NCBI RefSeq assembly: GCF_011306175.1
Contig: NZ_CP049913.1
Span: 310,001-374,000 of the forward strand
From: Vibrio sp. HDW18
GTDB lineage: Bacteria; Pseudomonadota; Gammaproteobacteria; Enterobacterales; Vibrionaceae
Length of the DNA stretch: 64,000 bases
Direction: 5' to 3'
Shown: in pieces, positions 17,173-28,041 of the stretch
How the letters are laid out: every line of letters starts with the position of its first letter
Position numbering within the stretch: the stretch's first letter is position 1
The notes under the pieces: generated by a model
The model's input: the letters and a program-made list of their open reading frames with translations, nothing else
Database searches by the model: none
Told to the model about the DNA's origin: nothing
Translations under genes and position numbers: made by a program

Positions 17173-18437
17173 GTATCCAGTGACGTAGCTTTAACACTCA
17201 GCACTCGGTTATCTTCAACCATAAGCACTTCAAAGCGCCATTGTTGACAATCAATCATCTCACCTTGCTCAGGCAAACGTCCCAAATGCCAAGTAAGTAA
17301 GCCATTGAGGGTATGTAGCCCTTTATCTTCGCCCTCAATGTGCACTAAATCGAGCCGATTTTTTAATTCACTGATCGGAATCAATCCATCAAATATCCAT
17401 CCATTTTCTTGCGGCGTAGCCCATCGGTAAGTGGGGTCATTGGATAATTCACCAGCAATCGCTTCCAAAATATCGTGCAGAGTCACCAAGCCTTGAATAT
17501 AACCATATTCATCGACAATAAACGCCATTTCGATACCAGACTCGCGGAAATAGCTTAGCAAACGAAGGCCACGCATAGATTCAGGAATATATACCGGCGT
17601 TTGGCATAAGCTCAAAACGACTTGCGCACTCAATTGATCGGCTTGTTTTAATAAGACTTTAGCTGACAGCGTGCCGACAATTTGGTCGATATTGCCTTGG
17701 CATATTGGAAAGGTACTGTGTTTGATCGAACGGAGACTGTGAGTGAGCTGCTCGACTGGTTGATCAATATCGATGAAGGCAATCTTACCTCGTGGCGTCA
17801 TCATTGAACTGACCAAGCGATCATCTAACTGCAGAATATTACGTATCATCTCCTGCTCACCTTGCTCTATCACACCAGATTCAGAACCTTCACGTACAAT
17901 GGCATGGATATCATCTTCGGTGACAAGGTCATGTTGATGTTTTTGTCCGAGCAATTTCAGCACAACTTCTGTCGACCAAGAGAGCAATATCACAAATGGA
18001 CGCGTTAATTTTGACAGCCAATAAATCGGCCATGCGACTAATACGGCAATATTTTCTGCCTGAGATTGAGCAAAACGTTTGGGAACCAGCTCTCCAACTA
18101 CAATCGCAAAATAAGTCATCCCAATGATCACGATTGTGGTAGAAAATACATTAGCTTGATCGGCCTGTATGCCCCAGAGCACCATCTGTTGTGCTAAAGG
18201 CACCGATAATACCGCTTCTCCAACAATGCCACTCAATAAACCAATCGCCGTAATACCAATTTGAATGGTTGATAAAAAACGGGTTGGCGTGTGTTTAAGA
18301 TCAAGGGCAATTTTAGCCGCTGGATGTTTTTCCGCTAACCGTTTCAATCGATTGGTCTTTGCTGCGACCAAAGCAATTTCTGACATGGCAAACAGGCCAT
18401 TTAATACAATCAATCCAATCAAAAATAGTATCTGCAT
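17169..18437 (-). CDS. CNNM/CorC-HlyC family membrane protein
   Basis: 422-residue protein with a DUF21/CNNM membrane domain (residues ~1-190, starting LFLIGLIVLNGLFAMSEIAL), paired CBS domains (~205-330; MTPRGKIAFIDID, VDEYGYIQGLVTLHDILEAI) and a C-terminal CorC_HlyC domain (~340-420). Homologues are implicated in Mg2+ or Co2+ transport and are often misnamed hemolysin. It is convergent with the LplT-PlsC fusion, with a four-base overlap of the stop codons (17169-17172). Single gene. Confidence 0.9.
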   Translation of the reverse strand: MQILFLIGLIVLNGLFAMSEIALVAAKTNRLKRLAEKHPAAKIALDLKHTPTRFLSTIQIGITAIGLLSGIVGEAVLSVPLAQQMVLWGIQADQANVFSTTIVIIGMTYFAIVVGELVPKRFAQSQAENIAVLVAWPIYWLSKLTRPFVILLSWSTEVVLKLLGQKHQHDLVTEDDIHAIVREGSESGVIEQGEQEMIRNILQLDDRLVSSMMTPRGKIAFIDIDQPVEQLTHSLRSIKHSTFPICQGNIDQIVGTLSAKVLLKQADQLSAQVVLSLCQTPVYIPESMRGLRLLSYFRESGIEMAFIVDEYGYIQGLVTLHDILEAIAGELSNDPTYRWATPQENGWIFDGLIPISELKNRLDLVHIEGEDKGLHTLNGLLTWHLGRLPEQGEMIDCQQWRFEVLMVEDNRVLSVKATSLDT

Positions 18438-18583
18438 CGCTAGTTACTTCCTTGTACGCCACCATTTTCTCGCCATCACGCTAGCCCCTAGCATAAAAAT
18501 TTATCCGTTCAGCAAGCAACGATACTCTCTCTACCATAACAAGATCGTATTAACGCTTCCTTTAGCCAGCCAATAGTACCAAC

Positions 18584-20017
18584 TTAAAGCACCGTCAGAT
18601 TAGGCTGATCTACCGCTAGCCATGCTTTAACCGCGGCACGTGAAACTTTAATGCTACCATCTAGCAGCGCCTCGGGCATCGCAAAGTACCCAATAGGCCA
18701 TTTGAATTTTTCGAGTTTGCCGTGGCAGCAATCATCACCTTGAGCTTGATCCCAAGCTTGTTCTGTGTAGATCACCGCCACCGGACGTGCACCATATTCA
18801 TCATCTTGAACTGGCACTACAATCGCCACTTGTACTTGTGGGTGCTGAGTTAACACCGCTTCAATCTCTTCACAGTGAATATTCTCGCCACCGGAGATAA
18901 ACAAATTGTCCGCGCGGCCATCAATCACCAGGTTATTTTCCTGCCAATGTCCAAGATCTTGACTATCAAACCAACCTTGTCGATCGGTGAGAGGCCGCAG
19001 ATCTCCTTGCTGATAGTAGCCAGCAGCCAGCGTCTGCCCTGCGATAAAAATTCGCCCATTGATTATGTGCAGCTCACGCCCAGCCAATCGCTGACCATTG
19101 CCCACCACGCCATCAACACGTTTCGCAGTCACGGTCGAGGCTGCCTCGGTCATACCATAACCGAGCCAAGTATCAATACCACGCTGAGCTGCAGCCTCCG
19201 CTAACGCTAACGGAATATGGCTGCCACCGAGTAGCACCCGCTGCAAATCGAGCGGTTGTCCCCAGTCTAACAGACGTTTTAATTGCGTGGGCACTAATGA
19301 AGCGTGAGTCACCCCAAGCATATCGCGCTCCAGATCTCCGGTGCCGATCTTGAGCCTAGCCCCTACCGCTAGCCAGCGATAAATAATTGCCACACCTGAG
19401 ATATGGTACAAAGGTAAGCTTAACAACCAATTATCCGCTTGGCTAAAGGCAAAATCCGCCAATAAACCCTGTGCGGAAGCAAGATGCTGTTGATGAGTAT
19501 GGGCCACCGCTTTAGCAACACCTGTCGAGCCAGAGGTGAAAATTAAGGTCGCCAAGGTTGCGGCACTGAATGGGCGAGAGGCTGGCTCACCATGCACGGA
19601 TCCACACTGCGGATCGGGCAAACTGAGTAAATAAGGCGCCAGCGGCTTCACCTCTTCGGCACTCAGCGCGCAAGAAGGAGCCAACCAAAGATGCTTGGCA
19701 CTTTGCTCAGCATAGAGGGTGGATAATTTTTGCTGTAAACGAGCCAAAGGCTGCGGGGCGAGAAAAGCACATAATGCGCCAACTTGCGTGCAAGCTAAGA
19801 ACCACAACACACTGTGCAGATGATTTTTGCCAACCAGCGTCACCACCTCTCTCGGTTGCACGCCTTGCTCACGCAGCGCATTGGCATAATGCCCAACCTG
19901 ACTATCCAGCATTTGCCATGACAACGCATGCTCAGCATGCTCGAGCGCAATCTGTTGTGGATCGCGCTCAAGCCATGCTTGCCACAGGTGATTTACTGGG
20001 TTGATTGCGCGCGCCAT
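18584..20017 (-). CDS. menE: MenE, o-succinylbenzoate-CoA ligase
   Basis: 477-residue ANL-superfamily enzyme that activates o-succinylbenzoate with ATP and CoA for menaquinone synthesis. The P-loop-like motif LIFTSGSTGVAKAVAHTHQ, GYGMTEAAST and SGGENIHCEEIEAVL (the hinge region) are present, and KVSRAAVKAW holds the C-terminal lysine. It overlaps the end of menC by 25 bases, so the two are translationally coupled. Last gene of the men cluster. Confidence 0.95.
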   Translation of the reverse strand: MARAINPVNHLWQAWLERDPQQIALEHAEHALSWQMLDSQVGHYANALREQGVQPREVVTLVGKNHLHSVLWFLACTQVGALCAFLAPQPLARLQQKLSTLYAEQSAKHLWLAPSCALSAEEVKPLAPYLLSLPDPQCGSVHGEPASRPFSAATLATLIFTSGSTGVAKAVAHTHQQHLASAQGLLADFAFSQADNWLLSLPLYHISGVAIIYRWLAVGARLKIGTGDLERDMLGVTHASLVPTQLKRLLDWGQPLDLQRVLLGGSHIPLALAEAAAQRGIDTWLGYGMTEAASTVTAKRVDGVVGNGQRLAGRELHIINGRIFIAGQTLAAGYYQQGDLRPLTDRQGWFDSQDLGHWQENNLVIDGRADNLFISGGENIHCEEIEAVLTQHPQVQVAIVVPVQDDEYGARPVAVIYTEQAWDQAQGDDCCHGKLEKFKWPIGYFAMPEALLDGSIKVSRAAVKAWLAVDQPNLTVL

Positions 20018-20991
20018 ACCACTGCTTGATCTTGTAGTGCCACCACCGGCAATTGGCTAGCGGGCCAAGGGGTTTCTAATTGCGCTCGGAATAGTCCAAT
20101 CGTATCTAGTCCGGGCACTTGATCAGGCAGCAATTGCTGCGCCAAACGTGCCAATAGGTTCAACCCTAAACTAGATTCCAAACTAGAGCTGATCACCGCT
20201 TGCAAACCCAGCGCTTTGGCTTTTGTCACCAAAGCGGCAACTCGATACACCGAGCCAATCAAGGTTGGCTTGATCACCAGCGTTTTAGCACCGAGTAGAT
20301 CATCCAACACAAAATCCGCATCCCGTACCGCTTGTTGCAAGGTTTCATCCCACGCAATCGCAATCCCGGTATCCATCGCAAAGGCAATGCTGTCACTGGG
20401 AGACTGACACGGCTCTTCCAAAAACGCGATACGGCTGCGCAAAGAGGGAGCGATGTATTGTGCGAACTTGAGCGCTTTCGCGGGAGTCCAAGCTCGATTG
20501 GCATCTAAGCGCAGAGTTAAATCCGGCATCGATTCCAAGAATAGATTGACTAACATACCGTCACGGATCGGCTCATACAGGCCAACTTTAACTTTAGCGA
20601 CTTTCTGACCCGGCAAATTATTCAGCACAGGCAGCAGTTCATCCGGATCGCCACTACACAGCGGCGCAACATGATAATTACCTTGCATCGGCAGCGCTTG
20701 ATCCAGCTGGTATTGCGCCATTGAAAGCCCACAAGCCACCGATGGATACTGCGCATCCCAATCGATAGTTTGCCGATCGACCCACAACTCAAGCAGGGTT
20801 TGTGCTTGAGCCTCTGCCTGTGCCAAGGTTTCAAGGCTAAAGCCCGGTAATGGTGCGATTTCACCACGAGCTGTGCGACCGTTTTCACACAGTTCAACAA
20901 TAAGACCTTCACGCTGAGTCAGTTTCTCATTGCGAAGAATGACGCCGCTATCCATCGGCAGTTGGTAACGATAGAGGGTTGCATGACGCAT
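19993..20991 (-). CDS. menC: MenC, o-succinylbenzoate synthase
   Basis: 332-residue enolase-superfamily enzyme dehydrating SHCHC to o-succinylbenzoate. Catalytic lysines are in AKVKVG (K133/K135) and IKPTLIG (K241), with metal ligands around LRLDANRAW (D163), FLEEP (E192) and AWDET (D215). The ATG at 20991 has AAGGA about nine bases upstream; an in-frame TTG seven codons earlier is less likely. It is separated from menB by 145 bases holding a hairpin, unlike the tight spacing of the other men genes. Confidence 0.95.
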   Translation of the reverse strand: MRHATLYRYQLPMDSGVILRNEKLTQREGLIVELCENGRTARGEIAPLPGFSLETLAQAEAQAQTLLELWVDRQTIDWDAQYPSVACGLSMAQYQLDQALPMQGNYHVAPLCSGDPDELLPVLNNLPGQKVAKVKVGLYEPIRDGMLVNLFLESMPDLTLRLDANRAWTPAKALKFAQYIAPSLRSRIAFLEEPCQSPSDSIAFAMDTGIAIAWDETLQQAVRDADFVLDDLLGAKTLVIKPTLIGSVYRVAALVTKAKALGLQAVISSSLESSLGLNLLARLAQQLLPDQVPGLDTIGLFRAQLETPWPASQLPVVALQDQAVVWRAQSTQ

Positions 20992-21021
20992 GCGAAGCGC
21001 TTCCTTATCCAAAACGACAAA

Positions 21022-21063
21022 ATAAGCCGAGGGTTACTGACCATTGAGCACCCTCTCGGCTTA
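21022..21063 (-). terminator. Hairpin between menB and menC (possible attenuator)
   Basis: Read leftward, TAAGCCGA (21063-21056) pairs with TCGGCTTA (21030-21023), extended by GGG/CCC inside with a two-base bulge. It is followed by TTTTGTCGTTTT. It could terminate part of the menFDHB message before menC-menE, or mark a processing site. Confidence 0.55.
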
Positions 21064-21136
21064 TCGTCTAATCACAGAGCAAATAATCTCATACCAGTGT
21101 GGCACGATACCGCTATACCACTATGCCGCCGTGTGA

Positions 21137-22003
21137 TTAAGGGTTACGCGGGAATTTGTTAAAGTCAGGGCGGCGTTTTTCGTTAAACGCGTTACGTCCC
21201 TCTTGCCCCTCTTCGGTCATATAAAACAGCATGGTCGCGTTACCAGCCAGCTCTTGCAGACCGGCTTGACCATCGCAATCGGCATTGAGTGCCGCTTTCA
21301 AGCAGCGCAGCGCCATGGGGCTATGTTGTAGCACTTCACGGCACCAACGCACGGTTTCTTTTTCCAACTCAGCCACAGGTACCACAGTATTGACCAGCCC
21401 CATATCCAACGCTTCTTGTGCATTGTAGAAACGGCATAAGAACCAGATTTCGCGCGCTTTTTTCTGACCCACAATCCGTGCCATGTAGGATGCGCCCCAG
21501 CCACCATCAAAAGAGCCGACTTTCGGCCCAGTTTGGCCAAATTGAGCGTTGTCAGCGGCAATGGTCAGATCACACATCATATGCAGCACATGGCCGCCAC
21601 CTACCGCCCAACCCGCAACGGCAGCTATCACCGGTTTTGGACAGGTGCGGATTTGGCGTTGGAAATCCAACACGTTGAGATGGTGAGTACCTGAATCATC
21701 ACGGTAACCGCCGTAATCGCCACGGATTTTCTGATCGCCACCAGAGCAGAAAGCCTCTTCGCCTAAACCGGTGAGAATGATCACTCCAACTTGCTCATCA
21801 TAGCGGGCATCACTCAGCGCGTGGATCATCTCTTTCACGGTCACGGGACGAAACGCATTACGTACTTGAGGTCTAGCGATGGTGATTTTGGCAATCCCAT
21901 CTTGTGATTTGTGATAATAAATATCTTGATAATCACCAGTGCAATCTTGCCAAAGCACTGGAGCGTAGAGTTCTTGTTCAGAAATACCTATCGTTTTAGC
22001 CAT
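21137..22003 (-). CDS. menB: MenB, 1,4-dihydroxy-2-naphthoyl-CoA synthase
   Basis: 288-residue crotonase-fold enzyme that cyclises o-succinylbenzoyl-CoA. Family text includes [75 protein letters not shown] and the end [12 protein letters not shown]. Start choice: GTG 22027 directly abuts the menH stop, ATG 22015 and ATG 22003 follow in frame; 22003 is preferred because GGGA lies six bases upstream and the length fits the family. Part of the men operon. Confidence 0.94.
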   Translation of the reverse strand: MAKTIGISEQELYAPVLWQDCTGDYQDIYYHKSQDGIAKITIARPQVRNAFRPVTVKEMIHALSDARYDEQVGVIILTGLGEEAFCSGGDQKIRGDYGGYRDDSGTHHLNVLDFQRQIRTCPKPVIAAVAGWAVGGGHVLHMMCDLTIAADNAQFGQTGPKVGSFDGGWGASYMARIVGQKKAREIWFLCRFYNAQEALDMGLVNTVVPVAELEKETVRWCREVLQHSPMALRCLKAALNADCDGQAGLQELAGNATMLFYMTEEGQEGRNAFNEKRRPDFNKFPRNP

Positions 22004-22027
22004 GGAGGTTCCCATTGTGGTTATCAC

Positions 22028-22831
22028 TCAATTGCAGCTTGAGTGGATCATCGCTTGTATCATCGCAGCCAACGCTTGCGGCTGTTCATGATGGACATTA
22101 TGCCCCGCCTGCGCTACCTGACTGTAACTTAACCCGCTACTCTCGGCGAGTTGCTGAAATTTACTATCACGCTCACCAAACACATAGTGGATTGGCAAGC
22201 TGAGTGCTTGTAAGGCTGGCAACAAATCAGGCTGCTTAGCCAAACTTGTCGCCAGTAACATATGTGCTACTGAGGCACCAAGATTAGCACTGCGCTGGGT
22301 AATTAAAGTTTGTCTTTGCGCAGCATTTAGTGAACTAAATACCACTTGTTGATACCAATCGCTCAGCACATGTTCAATCGGTTGCTGAGTAAAACGCTGT
22401 GCCCACTTTCGATCATGCTGCCAGCGCGTCATTTTTTCGATCTGCTCAGTGAGTCCAAAATGACCGGCTTCGATGATCGCACCGCACAAATTGAGCGATG
22501 CAAAACTCCCTTGCGCCAATCCATGCATGATCAGCCGACCACCAAGTGAATAGCCGACCAATATCACCGGCACCTCATCGGTGACTTGGGCTTGCACGGT
22601 ACGTGCGATAAGCGCCGTCGCTTGGTAAAAATCATCACAGTGTAAGGCTGGATTAGCGCCATGCCCGGGTAAATCCAGTGTCAGCACTGCGCAATTCACC
22701 TTCGCTAAATGTGCCAACAGCGGCTGCCAATCGGCACCACTACCGAGCAAACCATGTACCAACACCACGAGCGGCGTTGAGACGCTCGGTTTGGTAAAGT
22801 GTAACCGACTACAGAGCATCAATTTGCGCAC
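22028..22831 (-). CDS. menH: MenH, SHCHC synthase (alpha/beta hydrolase)
   Basis: 267-residue alpha/beta-hydrolase that eliminates pyruvate from SEPHCHC, the MenD product. It shows [17 protein letters not shown], the nucleophile elbow VGYSLGGRL, the acid within FGERDSKF and the catalytic His in [11 protein letters not shown]. It overlaps the end of menD by 23 bases with the start at 22831; a second in-frame ATG is at 22819. Middle of the men operon. Confidence 0.93.
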   Translation of the reverse strand: MRKLMLCSRLHFTKPSVSTPLVVLVHGLLGSGADWQPLLAHLAKVNCAVLTLDLPGHGANPALHCDDFYQATALIARTVQAQVTDEVPVILVGYSLGGRLIMHGLAQGSFASLNLCGAIIEAGHFGLTEQIEKMTRWQHDRKWAQRFTQQPIEHVLSDWYQQVVFSSLNAAQRQTLITQRSANLGASVAHMLLATSLAKQPDLLPALQALSLPIHYVFGERDSKFQQLAESSGLSYSQVAQAGHNVHHEQPQALAAMIQAMIHSSCN

Positions 22832-24521
22832 TCAGTTGCTTAATGTGCAGCGAAGCTTGCTGTGGCGGCGTTTTAACCTCGATCAACAAGGTGCCCGAGC
22901 CTTGTGCCAAATGCTCTTCAACCAAGGTTTGGTAATGCTCCAAGGTTTGCGCTGCGTGGTAAGCGAGACCAAACTGCTGCGCTGCATGCGCAAAATTCAT
23001 CCCATGCGGCATTTGATATAGCGCCGCACGCTGCTCACTCGGCACCGGCAGTAGATCAAAAATAGCCCCGCCATCGTTATTGGTCACCACAATCACCGCC
23101 GGTTGTGGCGGCTGGCGCAGCAAAGCTAACGAATTGAGATCATACAAGAGTGAGGTATCACCAATCAGTATCAGCAAAGGTTGCTGGCGCGCACGCTGCA
23201 CACCTGCCGCGGTTGCCACCAAACCATCAATTCCCGAAGCACCACGATTAGAAAAGACCTGACGCTGATTGACCGCACTTAACATATCGACTAAACGCAC
23301 AATCAGGCTATTGCCTAAAAATAGATCTGCATCCACGGCGCGCTCGGTTAAATCCAGCGCCAACGCCACCTCACTTAATCCCGCGGCCGAGAAATGTAAC
23401 TGGGCTAGCTGGCGCACGGAGCGTGCGTAATCAATCAAGCCATTGGCCCAGCCTTGCTGAGTATTTTGTCCGACCAACCGTTTACTGAGCAGCGCATCAA
23501 CCCACACCGGAATGTCACACTGCCACTGTTGCTGCATGGCATGGTATGGATTATTGCGGGCGATTTGCGGGGAGATGTAATGATACTCGCCAGTGCCTTG
23601 CGCGCACCAAGCGGCTAACCATTGGCTTAGGCGTTTCGAGACGATCCGCGCGCCAAATTGCACCACCAATTGACACTGGCTAAGCTGCTGACGCGCATTA
23701 GGGTTTTGCAGCCACAAATCAAAATGAGCCCATTCACTGCTGATCCCCGATTGTGGATCACACAGCAACGGCCAGCCCAGCGCTTTAGCAAAACGCTGCG
23801 CAGCTTGCGCTTCATCTAAAGTAAGCGAACCGACAATCACCACGCCTTTGCCTTGAAAGCCCTCGATCGAGGCCGGCACACTCGCCGCCGATGGAACTTG
23901 GATCTGCGTATAAGGGTGCGCTTGTTGGGACCAACGCTGCACGCTGTGTAAATAAGATTGGTAAAGTGCTTCATCGCCATTGGAATAGAGCGGTTCGGGG
24001 AAAGGGCAATTGATATGCACACTACCACCCAATCGCGCTTGCTGTGCCAGCAGGTGATCAATCGAGGTCAGTAACCAAGGCAGTGGATGGTGCACCGCCG
24101 GGCTCGGCAACTCGAGTGCGGCAGTGACGTGCGAAGAGAAAATGCCTGACTGCACAATCGCTTGATTGGCGCCACAATCCACCAGTTCCGGCGGGCGATC
24201 CGCGGTCAGTACAACTAAACGCTCGCCAGTCAGTTTAGACTCGGCAAGCGCGGGCAGGAGATTGGCCACCGCCGTGCCGGACGTGACAATCACCGCTACC
24301 GGTTGCTGGCTGGCTTTGGCGAGACCAAGCGCCAGAAAGCCTAAACCGCGCTCATCATAATGAGTATGCAAGGTAAAAGCCGAGTGAGCATTGGCTTCCA
24401 ATGTCAGCGGCGTTGAACGTGAGCCGGGAGCAATACACACTTGCGTCACGCCTAAGCGGCTTAACTCTTCTAATAACACTCGACACCAAAGTCGATTCAA
24501 TAACGCTTGATCGTGCTCCAT
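22809..24521 (-). CDS. menD: MenD, SEPHCHC synthase
   Basis: 570-residue thiamine-diphosphate enzyme joining 2-oxoglutarate and isochorismate. Visible: [13 protein letters not shown] near the N-terminus, [36 protein letters not shown], the ThDP-binding region [17 protein letters not shown] ending NNDGG, and the family's [18 protein letters not shown]. The ATG shares one base with the menF stop (TAATG), so translation is coupled. Confidence 0.96.
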   Translation of the reverse strand: MEHDQALLNRLWCRVLLEELSRLGVTQVCIAPGSRSTPLTLEANAHSAFTLHTHYDERGLGFLALGLAKASQQPVAVIVTSGTAVANLLPALAESKLTGERLVVLTADRPPELVDCGANQAIVQSGIFSSHVTAALELPSPAVHHPLPWLLTSIDHLLAQQARLGGSVHINCPFPEPLYSNGDEALYQSYLHSVQRWSQQAHPYTQIQVPSAASVPASIEGFQGKGVVIVGSLTLDEAQAAQRFAKALGWPLLCDPQSGISSEWAHFDLWLQNPNARQQLSQCQLVVQFGARIVSKRLSQWLAAWCAQGTGEYHYISPQIARNNPYHAMQQQWQCDIPVWVDALLSKRLVGQNTQQGWANGLIDYARSVRQLAQLHFSAAGLSEVALALDLTERAVDADLFLGNSLIVRLVDMLSAVNQRQVFSNRGASGIDGLVATAAGVQRARQQPLLILIGDTSLLYDLNSLALLRQPPQPAVIVVTNNDGGAIFDLLPVPSEQRAALYQMPHGMNFAHAAQQFGLAYHAAQTLEHYQTLVEEHLAQGSGTLLIEVKTPPQQASLHIKQLSAQIDAL

Positions 24522-25825
24522 TAAGCGATCTCCACCGGTAAATGATCGCTGATCAAACTCAGCAAAGTCGCCAGCTTTTTATCTAATTCTTGCCATTCAT
24601 GCTGCGCGACCGAGCCAGGTACAATCCCCGCCCCCGCATAAAGTTGCAACTGATTTTCGGTCACTAGTGCACTGCGGATCGCGACACAAAATTCAGCTTG
24701 AGCATGACTAAAATAGCCCATCGAGCCGGCATACCAGCCTCGGGCAAAGGGTTCGTGATTGGCAATAAACGCCAAAGCACTGGCACGCGGCAGACCGGCT
24801 ACCGCTGCGGTGGGTTGCAAGGCAGCCAACAATTGTACGCCGTTAACGCCCGATTTTAACTGAACATCGATGTGTTTTTTCAAATGCTGCACTTTACGCA
24901 ATTGCACCAGTTGCGCGTCACGTTGGCTGGCAATGTGCTCAGCATGAGGCGTTAAACTGGCGATAATATCGTCCACCACCAACTGATTTTCATTGAGGTT
25001 TTTCCCATCATGAGTCAACCAGTCTGCCAGTTGATGATCTTGCTCGGCATCCATGCCACGACCAATCGTGCCTGCCAACGCTTCCGTCTGTAAACTTCGT
25101 CCTTGGCGCAGATAAAGCCGCTCAGGGGTTGAACCCATAAAGCCGTGTTCAGGATCCACTGCCAGTAAAAAATGAAAGCTATGGTGATTATGCGCATGGC
25201 TGGCTTTCAGCAGTTGTGCCGCACTAATTGGCGCGCTTAAATTCAGCGTGGTTTTGCGTGCCAACACCACTTTTTTAAACTGCTGATCGGCAATACCTGC
25301 CAGCGCTTTTTCAACCAATACCTGCCATTGATTGGCGTTCGGCGTATGTTCGAGCGTCGGCACTTGAGCGGTGATCGGTGCTAAAATCGGTACCTGTTGC
25401 TGCAGTTTTTGCAGCGCATGCAAAGTGCGCTGTGGTTGATGGTTCAAATTGACCGCCAATGACCACTGCGAATCCAAGCGGGTTAATTCAATTTGTGGCA
25501 AAAAGAAAAATCCAGCCATCGCATGAGGATTTTTCGCCGTATGACCATCAAATGAACGGCCTCCCCACACGCGCTGCTGTTCCCCCAACATCGCATAAGC
25601 CGGAGCGGGATCGGTAAAGGTATACACTTGACCTAACGCGACCACTTCTTCACGGGTATCACGCGATTGCCAATAAAATTTAGGGAAAATCGGCTGAGCG
25701 TCCAGCCAATCAATCAGCGAAAAAGGTGGCTTTTCTGCCAAACGCTGAGTGAAACGAACAGTATGATCCTTCGCGCCTCGGATTTGCTCCATCAATTGAG
25801 CAACGGCCTGATAAAAATGCAACAA
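24521..25825 (-). CDS. menF: MenF, menaquinone-specific isochorismate synthase
   Basis: 434-residue chorismate-binding enzyme that starts the pathway by making isochorismate. The C-terminal catalytic domain (about 170-425) shows KKVVLARKTTL, GSTPERLYLR, TEALAGTIGRG, PTAAVAGLPRASALAF and AEFCVAIRSALV. The best start is TTG at 25825, with GAGG five bases upstream; no ATG precedes it in frame and the next ATG (codon 12) would cut into the family N-terminus. First gene of the men operon, divergent from alaA with about 210 bases between. Confidence 0.94.
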   Translation of the reverse strand: MLHFYQAVAQLMEQIRGAKDHTVRFTQRLAEKPPFSLIDWLDAQPIFPKFYWQSRDTREEVVALGQVYTFTDPAPAYAMLGEQQRVWGGRSFDGHTAKNPHAMAGFFFLPQIELTRLDSQWSLAVNLNHQPQRTLHALQKLQQQVPILAPITAQVPTLEHTPNANQWQVLVEKALAGIADQQFKKVVLARKTTLNLSAPISAAQLLKASHAHNHHSFHFLLAVDPEHGFMGSTPERLYLRQGRSLQTEALAGTIGRGMDAEQDHQLADWLTHDGKNLNENQLVVDDIIASLTPHAEHIASQRDAQLVQLRKVQHLKKHIDVQLKSGVNGVQLLAALQPTAAVAGLPRASALAFIANHEPFARGWYAGSMGYFSHAQAEFCVAIRSALVTENQLQLYAGAGIVPGSVAQHEWQELDKKLATLLSLISDHLPVEIA

Positions 25826-26037
25826 AGCGACCTCGTAGAGGGAGATTCGGTAAACAGTGGCTACTCTATTGAGAGAGCCTTATGAAATCAAGGTTATGGG
25901 GTATCTTTTCCTAGCGCAAGTGATCCGGTCAACCTAGTGTTGCGTGTTAAATTGTGACCTACTTAGATTTTTATTCTAAAAAATGGCAAGTTAGTGTAGT
26001 TTGGACAAGAGAACAGATTATTTTCAGGAAAATCACA

Positions 26038-27252
26038 ATGCAAAATATCGGGATGTCGTCAAAACTCGATAATGTCTGCTATGACATTCGAGGACCAGTA
26101 CTTAAACATGCTAAGCGCATGGAAGAAGAGGGGCAGAAAATACTGAAATTGAATATCGGCAACCCAGCCCCATTTGGTTTCGATGCCCCAGACGAGATCC
26201 TAGTCGATGTGATCCGCAACTTACCCACTTCACAAGGTTACTGTGATTCAAAAGGCATTTACTCCGCCCGTAAAGCCGTAGTGCAGCACTACCAGAAAAA
26301 AGGCATCCGCAGTTTGGATGTCGAAGATGTCTACATCGGCAACGGCGCTTCTGAGCTGATCGTGATGGCGATGCAAGCTTTGCTCAATAATGGCGACGAA
26401 ATGCTGGTCCCGGCACCAGATTACCCATTATGGACTGCGGCAGTGGCTTTGTCTGGCGGTACCGCCGTGCACTATATCTGTGACGAACAGGCGGATTGGT
26501 ATCCGGATCTGGATGATATTCGCAGCAAAATCACCAAAAAAACTCGCGGCATTGTACTGATCAACCCCAATAACCCAACCGGTGCAGTGTATAGCCGTGA
26601 TTTCCTGTTGGAGATCATTGAGATTGCTCGCCAACATAAGCTGATCATTTTTGCCGATGAAATTTATGACAAAGTGCTGTATGACGGCGCGGTACACACC
26701 TCGGTGGCGACCTTAACCGACGATGTGATGGTCGTAACCTTCAATGGACTATCAAAAGCGTATCGGGTATGTGGTTTCCGTGGCGGCTGGATGTTTCTGA
26801 CCGGCCCCAAACAGCACGCGCAAGGCTATATTGCTGGCTTAGATATGCTGTCGTCGATGCGGTTATGTGCCAATGTGCCAATGCAACACGCGATTCAAAC
26901 CGCGCTCGGCGGCTATCAGAGTATCAATGAGCTGATATTGCCCGGTGGCCGTTTGCTAGAGCAGCGCGATCGCGCTTGGGAACTGATCAACCAAATCCCG
27001 GGTATCTCTTGCGTTAAGCCAAAAGGTGCAATGTATCTGTTCCCGAAAATTGATCTAAAGATGTACCCGATTAAAGATGATCAAAAAATGGTGCTCGATT
27101 TCTTAATACAAGAAAAAGTACTGTTGGTACAAGGCTCCGGCTTTAACTGGCCACGACCCGATCACTTCAGGATCGTCACCCTGCCACACGTTGAAGATCT
27201 CGAAATTGCGATTGGCCGTTTCGAGCGCTTTATTACCAACTACCGCCAATAA
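26038..27252 (+). CDS. alaA: AlaA-type alanine aminotransferase
   Basis: 404-residue PLP enzyme (class I/II) making alanine from pyruvate and glutamate. It shows LKLNIGNPAPFGFDAP, IGNGASELIVMAMQALL, INPNNPTGAVYS, FADEIYDKVLYD and the PLP lysine in FNGLSKAYRVCGFRGGW (K240). The ATG at 26038 with CAGGAA seven bases upstream is taken; an upstream in-frame extension of 28 codons lacks family similarity. A strong terminator follows. Transcribed alone, divergent from menF. Confidence 0.93.
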   Translation: MQNIGMSSKLDNVCYDIRGPVLKHAKRMEEEGQKILKLNIGNPAPFGFDAPDEILVDVIRNLPTSQGYCDSKGIYSARKAVVQHYQKKGIRSLDVEDVYIGNGASELIVMAMQALLNNGDEMLVPAPDYPLWTAAVALSGGTAVHYICDEQADWYPDLDDIRSKITKKTRGIVLINPNNPTGAVYSRDFLLEIIEIARQHKLIIFADEIYDKVLYDGAVHTSVATLTDDVMVVTFNGLSKAYRVCGFRGGWMFLTGPKQHAQGYIAGLDMLSSMRLCANVPMQHAIQTALGGYQSINELILPGGRLLEQRDRAWELINQIPGISCVKPKGAMYLFPKIDLKMYPIKDDQKMVLDFLIQEKVLLVQGSGFNWPRPDHFRIVTLPHVEDLEIAIGRFERFITNYRQ

Positions 27253-27308
27253 GCGATGTTGCCACCGCAAGCAGATAACTCAACTGCTTCCGGTTTTAGC
27301 TAGGCAAA

Positions 27309-27349
27309 ACAGGCTCTGTATCAGTACACTGAACAGAGCCTGTATTTTT
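27309..27349 (+). terminator. alaA terminator
   Basis: Perfect 11-bp stem ACAGGCTCTGT (27309-27319) with ACAGAGCCTGT (27333-27343), followed by ATTTTTGTT, 57 bases after the alaA stop. Confidence 0.88.
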
Positions 27350-27387
27350 GTTGCCATACTCTTGTCATCACTAAGGAAGTGTTCGCT

Positions 27388-27972
27388 ATGCCAGAAAGCC
27401 ATTTTTTTGCCCACCTCGCACGGATGAAACTGATCCAACGCTGGCCATTGATGCGTTCGATCTCCCGTGAAAATATCTCAGAGCACAGCTTGCAAGTCGC
27501 GTTTGTGGCGCATGCACTGGCGGTGATCAAAAACCAGAAATTTGCCGGATCACTCAACCCCGAACGGATTGCTCTGCTGGCGATGTATCACGATACCAGC
27601 GAAGTGCTGACCGGCGATCTCCCCACCCCAATTAAGTACTACAACCCCGATATTGCTAAAGAATACAAAAAAATCGAGGCCGCCGCCGAACAGCGCTTAT
27701 TAAGTATGCTGCCCGAGGAGTTGCAGCCAGAGTTTCGGCCATTTCTCATCTCTAATGCGGCGGATCCGCAAGAGAGCGCGATCGTCAAACAAGCGGATGC
27801 CATTTGTGCTTATTTAAAATGCCTTGAAGAACTCAGCGCCGGCAACCATGAATATGCCCAAGCCAAAAAGCGTCTCGATGTGACGTTACGTGAACGGCAT
27901 AGCCCTGAAATGGCTTACTTTTTACACACCTTCGCGCCGAGTTTTGAATTAACCCTGGACGAAATCAGCTAA
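27388..27972 (+). CDS. yfbR: YfbR, 5'-deoxynucleotidase (HD domain)
   Basis: 194-residue HD-domain enzyme that dephosphorylates deoxyribonucleoside 5'-monophosphates. It has [20 protein letters not shown] at the N-terminus, [14 protein letters not shown] with the first metal His, [19 protein letters not shown] with the HD pair, and [16 protein letters not shown]. The ATG at 27388 matches the family start; an ATG three codons earlier also exists. It precedes dgt by about 70 bases, so two deoxynucleotide-pool enzymes sit side by side. Confidence 0.94.
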   Translation: MPESHFFAHLARMKLIQRWPLMRSISRENISEHSLQVAFVAHALAVIKNQKFAGSLNPERIALLAMYHDTSEVLTGDLPTPIKYYNPDIAKEYKKIEAAAEQRLLSMLPEELQPEFRPFLISNAADPQESAIVKQADAICAYLKCLEELSAGNHEYAQAKKRLDVTLRERHSPEMAYFLHTFAPSFELTLDEIS

Positions 27973-28041
27973 GCCACGTTAAGTTAAACCGTAAAGTTAA
28001 GGTATTGTAAGTAAAAGAAAGTTCGCGCAAGGAGTCACGCG

